From assembly GCA_900551015.1 (NCBI GenBank), contig URUI01000079.1, positions 1-7,990 of the forward strand: a stretch of DNA of 7,990 nt. Direction: 5' to 3'. The notes beneath the pieces were generated by a model, which saw only the letters and a list, made by a program, of their open reading frames with translations, had not been told where the DNA came from and searched no databases. Each line of letters opens with the position of its first letter. Within the stretch, counting starts at the first letter, position 1. This document shows, piece by piece, positions 1 through 5,804 of this stretch. Source of the DNA: an uncultured Collinsella sp. (lineage in GTDB: Bacteria > Actinomycetota > Coriobacteriia > Coriobacteriales > Coriobacteriaceae). Made by a program: the position numbers and the translations under genes.

Positions 1-1
1 C

Positions 2-733
2 AACGGCAACCTGCTGTTCCATGGCTGCGTGCCACTCAACGAAGACGGCACCTTTAGCAGCATGAACTGCCTGGGCACCTGGCACGCTGGCCGCGATTAT
101 CTCGATTTTTGCGACCACATCGCCCGCCGCGCCTGGCGCATGGGCGACCGCGACGCCCTCGACTGGATGTGGTACCTGTGGATCGGCTTTAACTCACCCG
201 CCAGCGGACGCCTGGTGCGTACCTTTGAGCGCGCCTATATCGCCGATAAGAGCACCTGGGTCGAGCCGATGGACCCGTACTTTACGCTTACCAAGTCGCC
301 CTCGGTCTGCGACGACATCATGCGCGAGTTTGGCGTCGCGCCCATGGCATGCTCACCGACCGGTCACATCATCAACGGCCACACGCCCGTTAAAACCACC
401 AAGGGCGAGCAGCCCATCCGCGCCGAGGGCAAGCTGCTGGTCATCGATGGCGGCTTCTGCCGCGCTTACCATCCCAAGACGGGTATCGCCGGCTATACGC
501 TCATCTCGAGCTCGCGCGGCTGCCGCCTCAAGTCGCACCGGGCCTTTACGACGGTTGCCGAGGCACTCACACGCAACGTGGACATCGAGAGCGAGACCAA
601 CCGTTTTGACCAAGCAGACCGTCGCCGCATGGTGAGCGACACCGATTCCGGAGCCAAGATCCGCAGCCAGATCCAGGACCTGCGCCAGCTGCTCGATGCA
701 TATAGAAACGGTGCTATCGAGGAGCGCGTCTAG
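2..733 (+). CDS. fbp: Fructose-1,6-bisphosphatase class III, C-terminal part
   Basis: This is the C-terminal 243 residues of a class III (Firmicutes-type) fructose-1,6-bisphosphatase. The enzyme hydrolyses fructose-1,6-bisphosphate to fructose-6-phosphate in cytoplasmic gluconeogenesis. The reading frame is open to the left edge, so the start is outside the window; the GTG at 29 is an internal valine codon. The first visible residues, NGNLLFHGCVPLNEDG, match the family's conserved LLFHGC-P-DEDG segment. Further on are the NGHTPVK motif (374-394), which carries a histidine expected in a calcineurin-like metallophosphatase centre, and VIDGGF (440-457) followed by a TGIAGYTLI segment. Family members are about 640-670 residues, so well over half is missing on the left. 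No frameshift is seen. The stop is TAG at 731-733 and the next gene is 79 bp downstream on the same strand. Identification is confident; the symbol follows usual naming. Confidence 0.93.
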   Translation, partial: NGNLLFHGCVPLNEDGTFSSMNCLGTWHAGRDYLDFCDHIARRAWRMGDRDALDWMWYLWIGFNSPASGRLVRTFERAYIADKSTWVEPMDPYFTLTKSPSVCDDIMREFGVAPMACSPTGHIINGHTPVKTTKGEQPIRAEGKLLVIDGGFCRAYHPKTGIAGYTLISSSRGCRLKSHRAFTTVAEALTRNVDIESETNRFDQADRRRMVSDTDSGAKIRSQIQDLRQLLDAYRNGAIEERV

Positions 734-743
734 CTCCACCCGT

Positions 744-795
744 GGGGATTGGCTAAACTGTGCCAAGTTTTTCATCCCCGCGGCGCTTCGGCGCC
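744..795 (+). other. Inverted repeats between fbp and the first GtrA gene
   Basis: The short gap holds two small hairpins on the plus strand. The first nests TTGGC (749-753)/GCCAA (762-766), followed by GTTTTT (767-772), inside GGGGAT (744-749)/ATCCCC (774-779). The inner stem followed by T residues could be a weak intrinsic terminator for fbp. The second is GGCGC/GCGCC closed by a TTCG loop (782-795), the classic stable C(UUCG)G tetraloop. It ends just upstream of the next gene's ribosome binding site. The stems are short, so termination may be partial or absent and the function is a guess. Confidence 0.35.
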
Positions 796-812
796 AGCTT
801 AAGGCAGGTACA

Positions 813-1208
813 ATGCAAAAGCTCCTTGCGCAGATCATGAAATTTGGCGTCGTCGGTGTCATTGCCACGGTCATCGACTTTGGCATTATGAATCTGCTCC
901 ACTACGGTCTGGGCCTCAACATCCTAATCGCCAACACCAGCGGCTTTATCATCTCACTCATCTTTAACTACCTCGCAAGCATGAAATACGTGTTTGCGCA
1001 CAAGGAAGGCATGAGCCGCCGCCGCGAGTTCATCATCTTCGTCGTGCTGTCCGTGATCGGCCTGGCACTCAACGACGGTATCGTGCTGACACTCAACGCC
1101 GGCCTGGGGCTCGAGGCCAATATCGCCAAGATTTGCGCCACCGCGCTTGTCATGGTCTACAACTTTGTGACCCGAAAGATCTTCCTGGAAGGCGATGAGA
1201 CCAAGTAA
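813..1208 (+). CDS. GtrA-family membrane protein (first of a tandem pair)
   Basis: This encodes a 131-residue GtrA-like integral membrane protein. Family members are implicated in moving polyprenyl-phosphate-linked sugars, or otherwise helping cell-surface polysaccharide synthesis or glycosylation; the substrate here is unknown. Four membrane segments fit the sequence at about residues 10-30, 36-56, 73-92 and 103-121. The short loop SMKYVF-H-EGMSRRREF lies between helices 2 and 3, and the protein ends RKIFLEG. Length is normal for the family. The start at 813 was chosen over an in-frame ATG at 696, because 696 lies inside fbp. The 813 start follows an AAGGCAGG ribosome binding site (801-808) and aligns with the N-terminus of the neighbouring paralogue. 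It is probably read from the fbp transcript or a promoter not recognised here. Family assignment is confident; role is inferred. Confidence 0.88.
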   Translation: MQKLLAQIMKFGVVGVIATVIDFGIMNLLHYGLGLNILIANTSGFIISLIFNYLASMKYVFAHKEGMSRRREFIIFVVLSVIGLALNDGIVLTLNAGLGLEANIAKICATALVMVYNFVTRKIFLEGDETK

Positions 1209-1426
1209 CTCGCAACCTTACAGCTTTACAATGCCCACGGATGACGCGCGTCGAGCGCTGTGTTGTTCGTGGGCATTGCTCGTTTACGGGCAAATTTTCA
1301 ACGTTTGCGGATTAGCTCTTGAAAATTTGGCGAGTTCGTATAGTTCTTGGCAAGGACCTTACGTTTCCCTTGCAAAAGCTCTAAAGTATCCTCTGCTCGA
1401 TTCATCAACGCATTGGATGTGATTAC
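1209..1426 (+). other. Gene-free interval with three inverted repeats
   Basis: These 218 bases between the GtrA genes contain no convincing gene. Three inverted repeats are visible. AATGCCCACG (1230-1239) pairs with CGTGGGCATT (1268-1277). CAAATTTTCAA (1291-1301) pairs perfectly with TTGAAAATTTG (1319-1329). GCAAGG (1350-1355) pairs with CCTTGC (1368-1373). None is followed by a clean T run, so a standard terminator is not obvious. A TATAGT at 1339 sits only 14 bases after TTGAAA (1319-1324), which is too close for a normal sigma-70 promoter. The interval could be a structured leader of the second GtrA gene, a small RNA or an operator region. A 75-codon open frame across it (1195-1422) has no protein-like features and no ribosome binding site. 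Confidence 0.4.
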
Positions 1427-1834
1427 GTGCGCAAGGCACTGGCACAACCTCATACCAAGCAGTTCCTCAAGTTCGCTGTCGTGGGTCTTGTCTCCTTTGG
1501 CATCGACTGGGGTATGCTCATTGCGCTCGTCGAGCTGTTTCACCTCGACTTTTTGATGAGCACCACGGTTTCGTTCATCACGTCCGTCGTGGTCAACTAC
1601 TGGCTCAGCATGAAGTACGTGTTCGACCACCGCGAGGGCATGAGCCGCAAGCGCGAGTTCACGATCTTCACCATCCTGTCGGTGATCGGCCTGGGCCTCA
1701 ACGACCTGTACATGTTTGTGGGCGTCACGTTTTTGAGCATCGGCTACCAGGCCATGAAGGCCATCGCCACGTTCCTCGTCACCTGGTACAACTACTTCAG
1801 CCGCCGCTTCTTCCTCGAGGGCGCACGGTCGTAG
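1427..1834 (+). CDS. GtrA-family membrane protein (second of a tandem pair)
   Basis: This is a 135-residue paralogue of the gene just upstream. Shared blocks include SMKYVF-H-EGMSR-REF, LSVIGL-LND, AT-LV--YN and a terminal R--FLEG. Four membrane segments fit at about residues 14-36, 42-62, 77-96 and 108-125. As with its partner, a role in translocating lipid-linked sugars for surface polysaccharide is inferred from the family. The start is GTG at 1427, chosen because the protein then begins MRKALAQ, parallel to MQKLLAQ in the partner. The ribosome binding site is weak (GGATGTGA, about five bases upstream). A strong terminator follows 24 bases after the stop. The two copies are diverged enough to be an old duplication or to form a hetero-oligomer. 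Confidence 0.88.
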   Translation: MRKALAQPHTKQFLKFAVVGLVSFGIDWGMLIALVELFHLDFLMSTTVSFITSVVVNYWLSMKYVFDHREGMSRKREFTIFTILSVIGLGLNDLYMFVGVTFLSIGYQAMKAIATFLVTWYNYFSRRFFLEGARS

Positions 1835-1858
1835 TCGATTCACTATTTGCTTGAATGT

Positions 1859-1895
1859 AAAACCGGTTGGAATTCCCGTTCCAACCGGTTTTTTT
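1859..1895 (+). terminator. Intrinsic terminator of the GtrA block
   Basis: A perfect 14-bp stem, AAAACCGGTTGGAA (1859-1872) with TTCCAACCGGTTTT (1879-1892), closes a six-base loop and runs into a T tract ending at 1895. It lies 24 bases after the second GtrA stop codon. On the minus strand the stem is followed only by TTTTACATT, so it mainly acts on plus-strand transcripts. Confidence 0.9.
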
Positions 1896-1934
1896 GTTTG
1901 CCGAGAGACCCGGCGACCCAGTCCCATTCGCATG

Positions 1935-1972
1935 AAAAACGGGCGGCCCGGATGTTTGTCCGAACCGCCCGT
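1935..1972 (-). terminator. Intrinsic terminator of the DUF4430 operon
   Basis: Read on the minus strand, ACGGGCGGTTCGGA (1972-1959) pairs with TCCGGGCCGCCCGT (1952-1939) through 14 pairs, two of them G-U. The loop has six bases and a run of five T follows (1939-1935, overlapping the last stem base). It lies 22 bases beyond the stop codon of the 294-residue DUF4430 protein and faces the GtrA terminator, as expected between convergent units. Confidence 0.85.
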
Positions 1973-1994
1973 CTGGCGCACTATGTCGAGGTCC

Positions 1995-2879
1995 CTAGCC
2001 TGTAACGTAATACCAGACCACGTTGTCGCCATTGGAGAGAACGTAGTTACTGCAGGCCGTCATGGGCGTTGTGCCGTTGACGGAGTACATCCAGCCGCTC
2101 GTGCCACCGTACTGTTTCTCGGCCAAACCACCAATCGCGGAGACATACGTGCCGTACGACGAGCCATGTGCGTTAACGGAAAGGCCCAGCGCGCACAGGG
2201 CATCATAGACGGTAGCGCCTTCGTTAAAGGTAAAGGTGCCACCAGAAGACACAGGATTGCCCACAGCGCTCGATGTGACCGAAACCGTCACTGTTACGTA
2301 GCTGGACTCCTGCGAGCCGCTCTGGCCGCCCGAGGAGGCGTTTCCACCATTAGAGGATGAGGCTCCATCAGACGACTGGCCACCGCCAGACGCATTGGAA
2401 GTATCACCGGCTCCCGTATTTTGGGCAGCGGATTTATCGCCAGACTTCTTGCCGTCCTGGTCCTCGGACTTCTTGTTATCCGAGTTCTTGTCCGATTCCT
2501 TGTTTGAAGACTCGGAATCGTCCTTGGACTTGGACTCATCTTTTGCGTCATTCGATGACTTGGAATCCTTGGAACTGGCCTCGCCCGAAGTCGTAGTCGA
2601 GCCAGACACCTTGGTGTCCTTGGTGACGACGCTCTCCCCCGTCACGGTCTGAATGATCCAGTCGATGGACCAGGCACCGCTCTCGGAAGGATGGACGAAA
2701 CCCAGCGAGACGACGATCAGAATGGTGCACGCGGCAGTCAGGACGCCGAGGAGCGTCTTGCGACGAGGGGCGGACGCCGCCGAAGCGGCGCCCTGTTGCT
2801 TTGCTTCGTCGAACTGAATGAACGAGGAATCTGGTTGCTTGGGGTCAGCGTCCTTGGATTTATTGGACACAGCCCTCAC
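1995..2879 (-). CDS. Membrane-anchored DUF4430 domain protein
   Basis: This 294-residue protein has a clear three-part build. Residues 1-41 form a polar, basic-ended cytoplasmic segment, and residues 43-61 are one transmembrane helix or uncleaved signal anchor. Residues 82-192 are a stalk rich in Ser, Lys and Asp, then Ser, Gly and Asn. Residues 194-293 are a DUF4430 domain with the typical pattern: beta-rich start, NEGATVYDAL, a GWMYSVNG turn and a final GDNVVWYYV. DUF4430 (Pfam PF14478) resembles the C-terminal domain of transcobalamin, but its bacterial ligands are not settled. The domain should face outward. The GTG start at 2879 directly abuts the TAG of the upstream gene, so translation is probably coupled; a GTG three codons later is an alternative start. 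Ligand and function are unknown. Confidence 0.85.
   Translation of the reverse strand: MRAVSNKSKDADPKQPDSSFIQFDEAKQQGAASAASAPRRKTLLGVLTAACTILIVVSLGFVHPSESGAWSIDWIIQTVTGESVVTKDTKVSGSTTTSGEASSKDSKSSNDAKDESKSKDDSESSNKESDKNSDNKKSEDQDGKKSGDKSAAQNTGAGDTSNASGGGQSSDGASSSNGGNASSGGQSGSQESSYVTVTVSVTSSAVGNPVSSGGTFTFNEGATVYDALCALGLSVNAHGSSYGTYVSAIGGLAEKQYGGTSGWMYSVNGTTPMTACSNYVLSNGDNVVWYYVTG
2304..2636 (-). repeat. Low-complexity Ser/Lys/Asp/Gly linker coding region
   Basis: This stretch encodes residues 82-192 of the 294-residue DUF4430 protein. The first half is built from irregular SKD, DSE and KSD units and the second half from Ser, Gly and Asn. The composition suggests an extended, disordered wall-spanning stalk between the membrane helix and the terminal domain. 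The repeats are degenerate at DNA level, so this is compositional rather than an exact tandem array. Confidence 0.7.
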
Positions 2880-5564
2880 CTACCGACGTTTGGTGAACAC
2901 GAACACGCCGACGATGGCGAGACCGATGACGCCGGCGGCAACGCCAACAATGGCGAGCGGGTTGGTGCCAGTCTCCTGCTCGGAAGCACTAGAGGACTTC
3001 TTAGCAGTGGTCGTGGAAGCAGCACCCGTATCGGACTTGGAATCGGACTTCTTGTCGGACTTGCTGTCCTTCTTGTCAGACTTCTTGTCAGACTTCTTCT
3101 CGTCCTTCTTATCGGACTTATCGGTGTCCTTCTTGTCGGACTTGTTGTCCTTGGTCTCGGTCTTGGTCGACACCGTCGTCTTGGTCGTCGGCTTATGACC
3201 CGGGGCGATAGCGCCGCCGGCCTGCTGGCCCTTCGTGCCGGAGCCGGAACCCATGCCCGTGCCAGCACCGGAACCGTTGCCAGCGCCACCGTTGCCACCA
3301 TTAGTGCCAGAACCACCATTGCCGCCAGGATTAACAGCATTCTTGGTCCACTTGGCATACAGCGTCAGATCGGCCGTCACCGGCGTACTGAAGTCATACG
3401 CCTGCGTGCAAGCCTCATCGGTGAACCAACCGCCGAAAGTGTAGCCATCGCGCGTCGGATCGGCCGGCTTGACCAGCTTGCCGTCGGCCGTAGTCTGGAA
3501 GTCGACCTTAGAACCCTCGCCAGTCTCAAACGAGACTTTAACGCCACCACTCAGCTTGAAAAGCGTGCCGGAATCGTTGATGTAGTAGAGGTTACCCTTG
3601 GCATCGCAGGCAATCGGCGAGTCACAGTAATTGTTGTGTCCCGCTGCGCTAAACGCACCGGTCGCCTGTGCGTCACCCATCTTGTAGCGATACACGCCAC
3701 CGCCCGAGGTGTAGTTCACATAGTCGGAAGTCGCACCATAGTTGACAGTGAAATAAACGTACGTGTCATCCGCCTGGACACTCACGAGCGGTGCGCCCTT
3801 GATGCCACCGGCAGGAAGCACGGAGCCATCGGCAGACGAAACCAACGTCGTAGCAAAGTCATTATCAAGGTCGACAATCGCCAGCGCCGAACCGCCAGAA
3901 ACCTCGCCACCGACAATCAGCTTATTGCCATACAGCGTGGGCATGCAGGCACAACCCGTAAGACCAAGATCGATGACGCGTTCTTCGGAAATGCGCGAAG
4001 AGGCCCTTGCGTTTGCGTCCGACAGTGCCAGCACGTGGAGCTTGCCGTCACGCGAGATCACATAGGCATGCTTGCCGTCTTTGGACAGTACACAGCCGGA
4101 GTTGACGATGGCACCAACCGAAACGCTGCCGAGCACATCACCCGTCGACTTGCTCAGCATCTCAACGGTACCTGCACTCGTCGGAACCAGAATATAGCCG
4201 TCGCCCACTGTAGCGCTCGTCCAGTAGTAGCCCTCATCAGCATTAACATGCTGCCAAGAAACAGCGCCGGTCAGTATATTAATACGCGTCAGATGACCGT
4301 TATTGTACGTACTCGTTCCATAGTCGACATCAACGGTGCCAACGTAGAGATAGTTGCCATCGACCGTCAGCTGGGAATTTGACTGGGCAGATTTGCTCAC
4401 AGAGTCAGTGACCCAAACCGTCGTCAGCGTATCGGCCGTCAGAGCCTGGACCGCACCGCCGTCGAGCGGGACGATGACCAAGCCTTTCGTATAAATCGGA
4501 CGCGTGGTGTAGCCAATCGCAGTCTGAAGGTTCGACTCGGCAAGCACCTTGCCCGACTCGGCGTCGATCTTAAGCAAACGCTTGTTCACGGCAAGGTAAA
4601 CGTTGCCGTTCACGACAATAGGCTCGCTCGCATTGGGAAACGTGGCACCCGAGTAGGCCCTCCAATCGAACGTCCAAGAGCTTGCCAGCGCGCCCGTAGG
4701 CGTGGACACGTTCTTGACCACCGCATTGGAATTGCCACTCCAGTCGGCTTTCCAATCGGTCGGGCGCGAAGCGCTCGGATCGACTACGACTTCATCGGGA
4801 TTAGGAACGGTGTCGCCAGGGGCGTAAGCCCAGACGATTTTGTCGCCCGACTTGAGCACGTAATCGCTATCGAGCTGAGGCCCGGAAACGCCGTTGACAA
4901 AGAACGACCATGCACCCGACAGCTCGGTGCCATCAAACGGGGAGACAAGACTATGAACACCCCAATAACCAAATTGGTCGTACATCTTGGACTCAATGCC
5001 AATGGCATCGAAGTAGGCAGCGGAAGCGTCCTTGATCGTCGTGCCCTCGACAAACACCTGCGTCGAAAGATCGGTCCAGCGCTGCACCTTCTCATCCTTC
5101 TTACCGATGATCTCCATTGAAACGGAAACCTGGCCGGGCATGGTTCCATCAAAGCCATAGACCCAGGTAACCTTGTCCCCGGCCTTGAGTGTGTAATTGC
5201 CCGCGCCGACATTGGCCGCCTGACCGTTAACGAAGAACTGCCAGAATTTCCAAGTGTTTTCGTTAACTTTCTCGCTCGAAAGCGTCACGGTCTTGTTGAA
5301 CGGTGAAGTCAGCGACTCGAGATACCAGCCGTACGTGCCTTTCCCCGTTTTGGCGCCAATGCCGGCCTTTTTAAAGGCCTGCTCGGAAAGATCAGCAGCG
5401 GTCGTGCCCTCTTCCACCAAAGCTGTCGTGGGCTGCGCCCATGTCTGCTGAGCGCCCGAGGCGTCCTGGCCGACAACGGTGCAGCTAACGGAAATCTGAT
5501 TGGCGGGCGCAACCCCAACCACAGCTACTACGATATCCAGTGATGCCTGCGAGGCTGTAACCAT
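2880..5564 (-). CDS. Large surface protein: two DUF4430 domains, beta-propeller, InlB-type repeat, C-terminal anchor
   Basis: An 894-residue predicted cell-surface protein. Domains in order: DUF4430 at about 24-137 and again at 144-249, each ending in a GD-K--W-Y strand preceded by an FFVNG turn. A PQQ-like or quinoprotein-type beta-propeller follows at about 275-672, with repeated blades such as GNVYLAVN, GNYLYVGT, DGYILVPT, KLIVGGE and GNLYYIN. A Listeria-Bacteroides (InlB B-type) repeat at 677-740 has the GYTFGGWFTD and LYAKW signatures. Then come a Gly/Asn/Ser linker, a Lys/Asp/Ser stalk (791-846), a hydrophobic helix (868-890) and a terminal TKRR. The architecture suggests an anchored adhesin or ligand-capture protein; propeller catalysis is unproven. 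The start is fixed by an in-frame TAA immediately before the ATG and a GGAGAG ribosome binding site. The N-terminus is odd: a hydrophobic run at 9-20 without preceding basic residues is a poor signal peptide. It is first in an operon with the smaller DUF4430 gene. Confidence 0.85.
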   Translation of the reverse strand: MVTASQASLDIVVAVVGVAPANQISVSCTVVGQDASGAQQTWAQPTTALVEEGTTAADLSEQAFKKAGIGAKTGKGTYGWYLESLTSPFNKTVTLSSEKVNENTWKFWQFFVNGQAANVGAGNYTLKAGDKVTWVYGFDGTMPGQVSVSMEIIGKKDEKVQRWTDLSTQVFVEGTTIKDASAAYFDAIGIESKMYDQFGYWGVHSLVSPFDGTELSGAWSFFVNGVSGPQLDSDYVLKSGDKIVWAYAPGDTVPNPDEVVVDPSASRPTDWKADWSGNSNAVVKNVSTPTGALASSWTFDWRAYSGATFPNASEPIVVNGNVYLAVNKRLLKIDAESGKVLAESNLQTAIGYTTRPIYTKGLVIVPLDGGAVQALTADTLTTVWVTDSVSKSAQSNSQLTVDGNYLYVGTVDVDYGTSTYNNGHLTRINILTGAVSWQHVNADEGYYWTSATVGDGYILVPTSAGTVEMLSKSTGDVLGSVSVGAIVNSGCVLSKDGKHAYVISRDGKLHVLALSDANARASSRISEERVIDLGLTGCACMPTLYGNKLIVGGEVSGGSALAIVDLDNDFATTLVSSADGSVLPAGGIKGAPLVSVQADDTYVYFTVNYGATSDYVNYTSGGGVYRYKMGDAQATGAFSAAGHNNYCDSPIACDAKGNLYYINDSGTLFKLSGGVKVSFETGEGSKVDFQTTADGKLVKPADPTRDGYTFGGWFTDEACTQAYDFSTPVTADLTLYAKWTKNAVNPGGNGGSGTNGGNGGAGNGSGAGTGMGSGSGTKGQQAGGAIAPGHKPTTKTTVSTKTETKDNKSDKKDTDKSDKKDEKKSDKKSDKKDSKSDKKSDSKSDTGAASTTTAKKSSSASEQETGTNPLAIVGVAAGVIGLAIVGVFVFTKRR
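3027..3194 (-). repeat. Degenerate SDKKD repeat coding region
   Basis: This encodes residues 791-846 of the 894-residue surface protein, built mainly from reiterated SDKK, SDKKD and KSD units. On the plus strand the DNA shows recurring TTCTTGTCGGAC and TTCTTGTCAGAC words. It is probably a flexible stalk lifting the folded domains off the membrane through the wall. Such tracts can change length by slipped-strand replication. Confidence 0.75.
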
Positions 5565-5595
5565 TTAAAATGCTCTCCGCTTGCGCTCTGAGCAT
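5565..5595 (-). promoter_or_regulatory. Leader hairpin holding the ribosome binding site of the large surface protein gene
   Basis: On the minus strand ATGCTC (5595-5590) pairs with GAGCAT (5575-5570). The inner sequence is a 3x3 purine internal loop (AGA/GGA), two GC pairs and a GCAA tetraloop. The ribosome binding site GGAGAG lies in the 3' arm. The start codon follows after TTTAA, which also supplies an in-frame TAA. Folding would mask the ribosome binding site, so control of initiation is possible but not shown. Confidence 0.45.
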
Positions 5596-5621
5596 CCATA
5601 GCGGGATCCTATTCTTTATTT

Positions 5622-5663
5622 GTAAGTCGGGAGGCTCTGCGGAGCCTCCCGACTTACTTTTTT
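5622..5663 (+). terminator. Strong intrinsic terminator with no gene upstream
   Basis: A perfect 16-bp stem, GTAAGTCGGGAGGCTC (5622-5637) with GAGCCTCCCGACTTAC (5642-5657), closes a TGCG loop and is followed by six T (5658-5663). By its T run it stops plus-strand transcripts, yet the sequence before it is the 5' end of a minus-strand gene. On the minus strand the stem is followed by AAATAAAG, which is not terminator-like. It probably belongs to a plus-strand gene that is not present in this window. Confidence 0.8.
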
Positions 5664-5749
5664 CACAGGGTGGGACGCAGTGATTTACGGGCTTTTTTCC
5701 CATTTTTGTCTATATTTTGTTTTCTGTGCAACGTTCCAGTAAAAAGCTC

Positions 5750-5796
5750 TTGACCTTCCCCCAAGGGGATGCCGTATAATAGCAGCATAAGGAGGT
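5750..5796 (+). promoter_or_regulatory. Sigma-70-type promoter and ribosome binding site of the nfeD-SPFH operon
   Basis: A TTGACC -35 box (5750-5755) and a perfect TATAAT -10 box (5775-5780) are separated by 19 bases, slightly longer than the ideal 17. The spacer contains a CCCC-AA-GGGG dyad (5759-5768). Transcription would start near 5787, giving a very short leader. A strong AAGGAGGT ribosome binding site (5789-5796) lies eight bases before the ATG. Confidence 0.7.
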
Positions 5797-5804
5797 AACA
5801 TACC

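Larger units (their letters stand above)
5565..5749. other. Gene-free junction between two lineages
   Basis: No gene is visible here. Leftward lies the start of an actinobacterial-type surface protein gene with no recognisable promoter. Rightward lies a clostridial-type promoter and operon. Between them sit a GGATCC site (5604-5609), a strong plus-strand terminator with no plus-strand gene before it, and a T-rich stretch (about 5685-5722). The likely breakpoint is between 5565 and about 5621. Confidence 0.55.

Noticed and set aside
696..812. An N-terminal extension of the first GtrA protein from ATG 696
   Set aside because: The extension overlaps fbp, lacks a ribosome binding site and is not shared with the paralogue, whereas 813 has a good site and alignment.
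1298..2032. A 244-codon minus-strand open frame across the second GtrA gene
   Set aside because: It runs through both terminators and overlaps the end of the DUF4430 gene; the His/Glu/Val-rich translation is typical of an antisense shadow.
3027..3194. Repeated TTCTTGTC words considered as a CRISPR or iteron array
   Set aside because: The words lie in frame within a Lys/Asp/Ser protein stalk, have no regular spacers and are explained by the coding sequence.
2691..4382. A 563-codon open frame on the plus strand opposite the DUF4430 operon
   Set aside because: It is antisense to a protein with clear domains, its translation is a shadow rich in Arg, Gly, Leu and Ile with no recognisable fold, and it has no ribosome binding site or promoter.
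5604..5609. GGATCC near the join, as a sign of restriction-ligation cloning
   Set aside because: A single six-base site is expected by chance and nothing else points to a cloned fragment.
5565..5620. A cobalamin riboswitch in front of the DUF4430 operon
   Set aside because: Only about 56 bases precede the likely break and no B12-box-like motif is visible.
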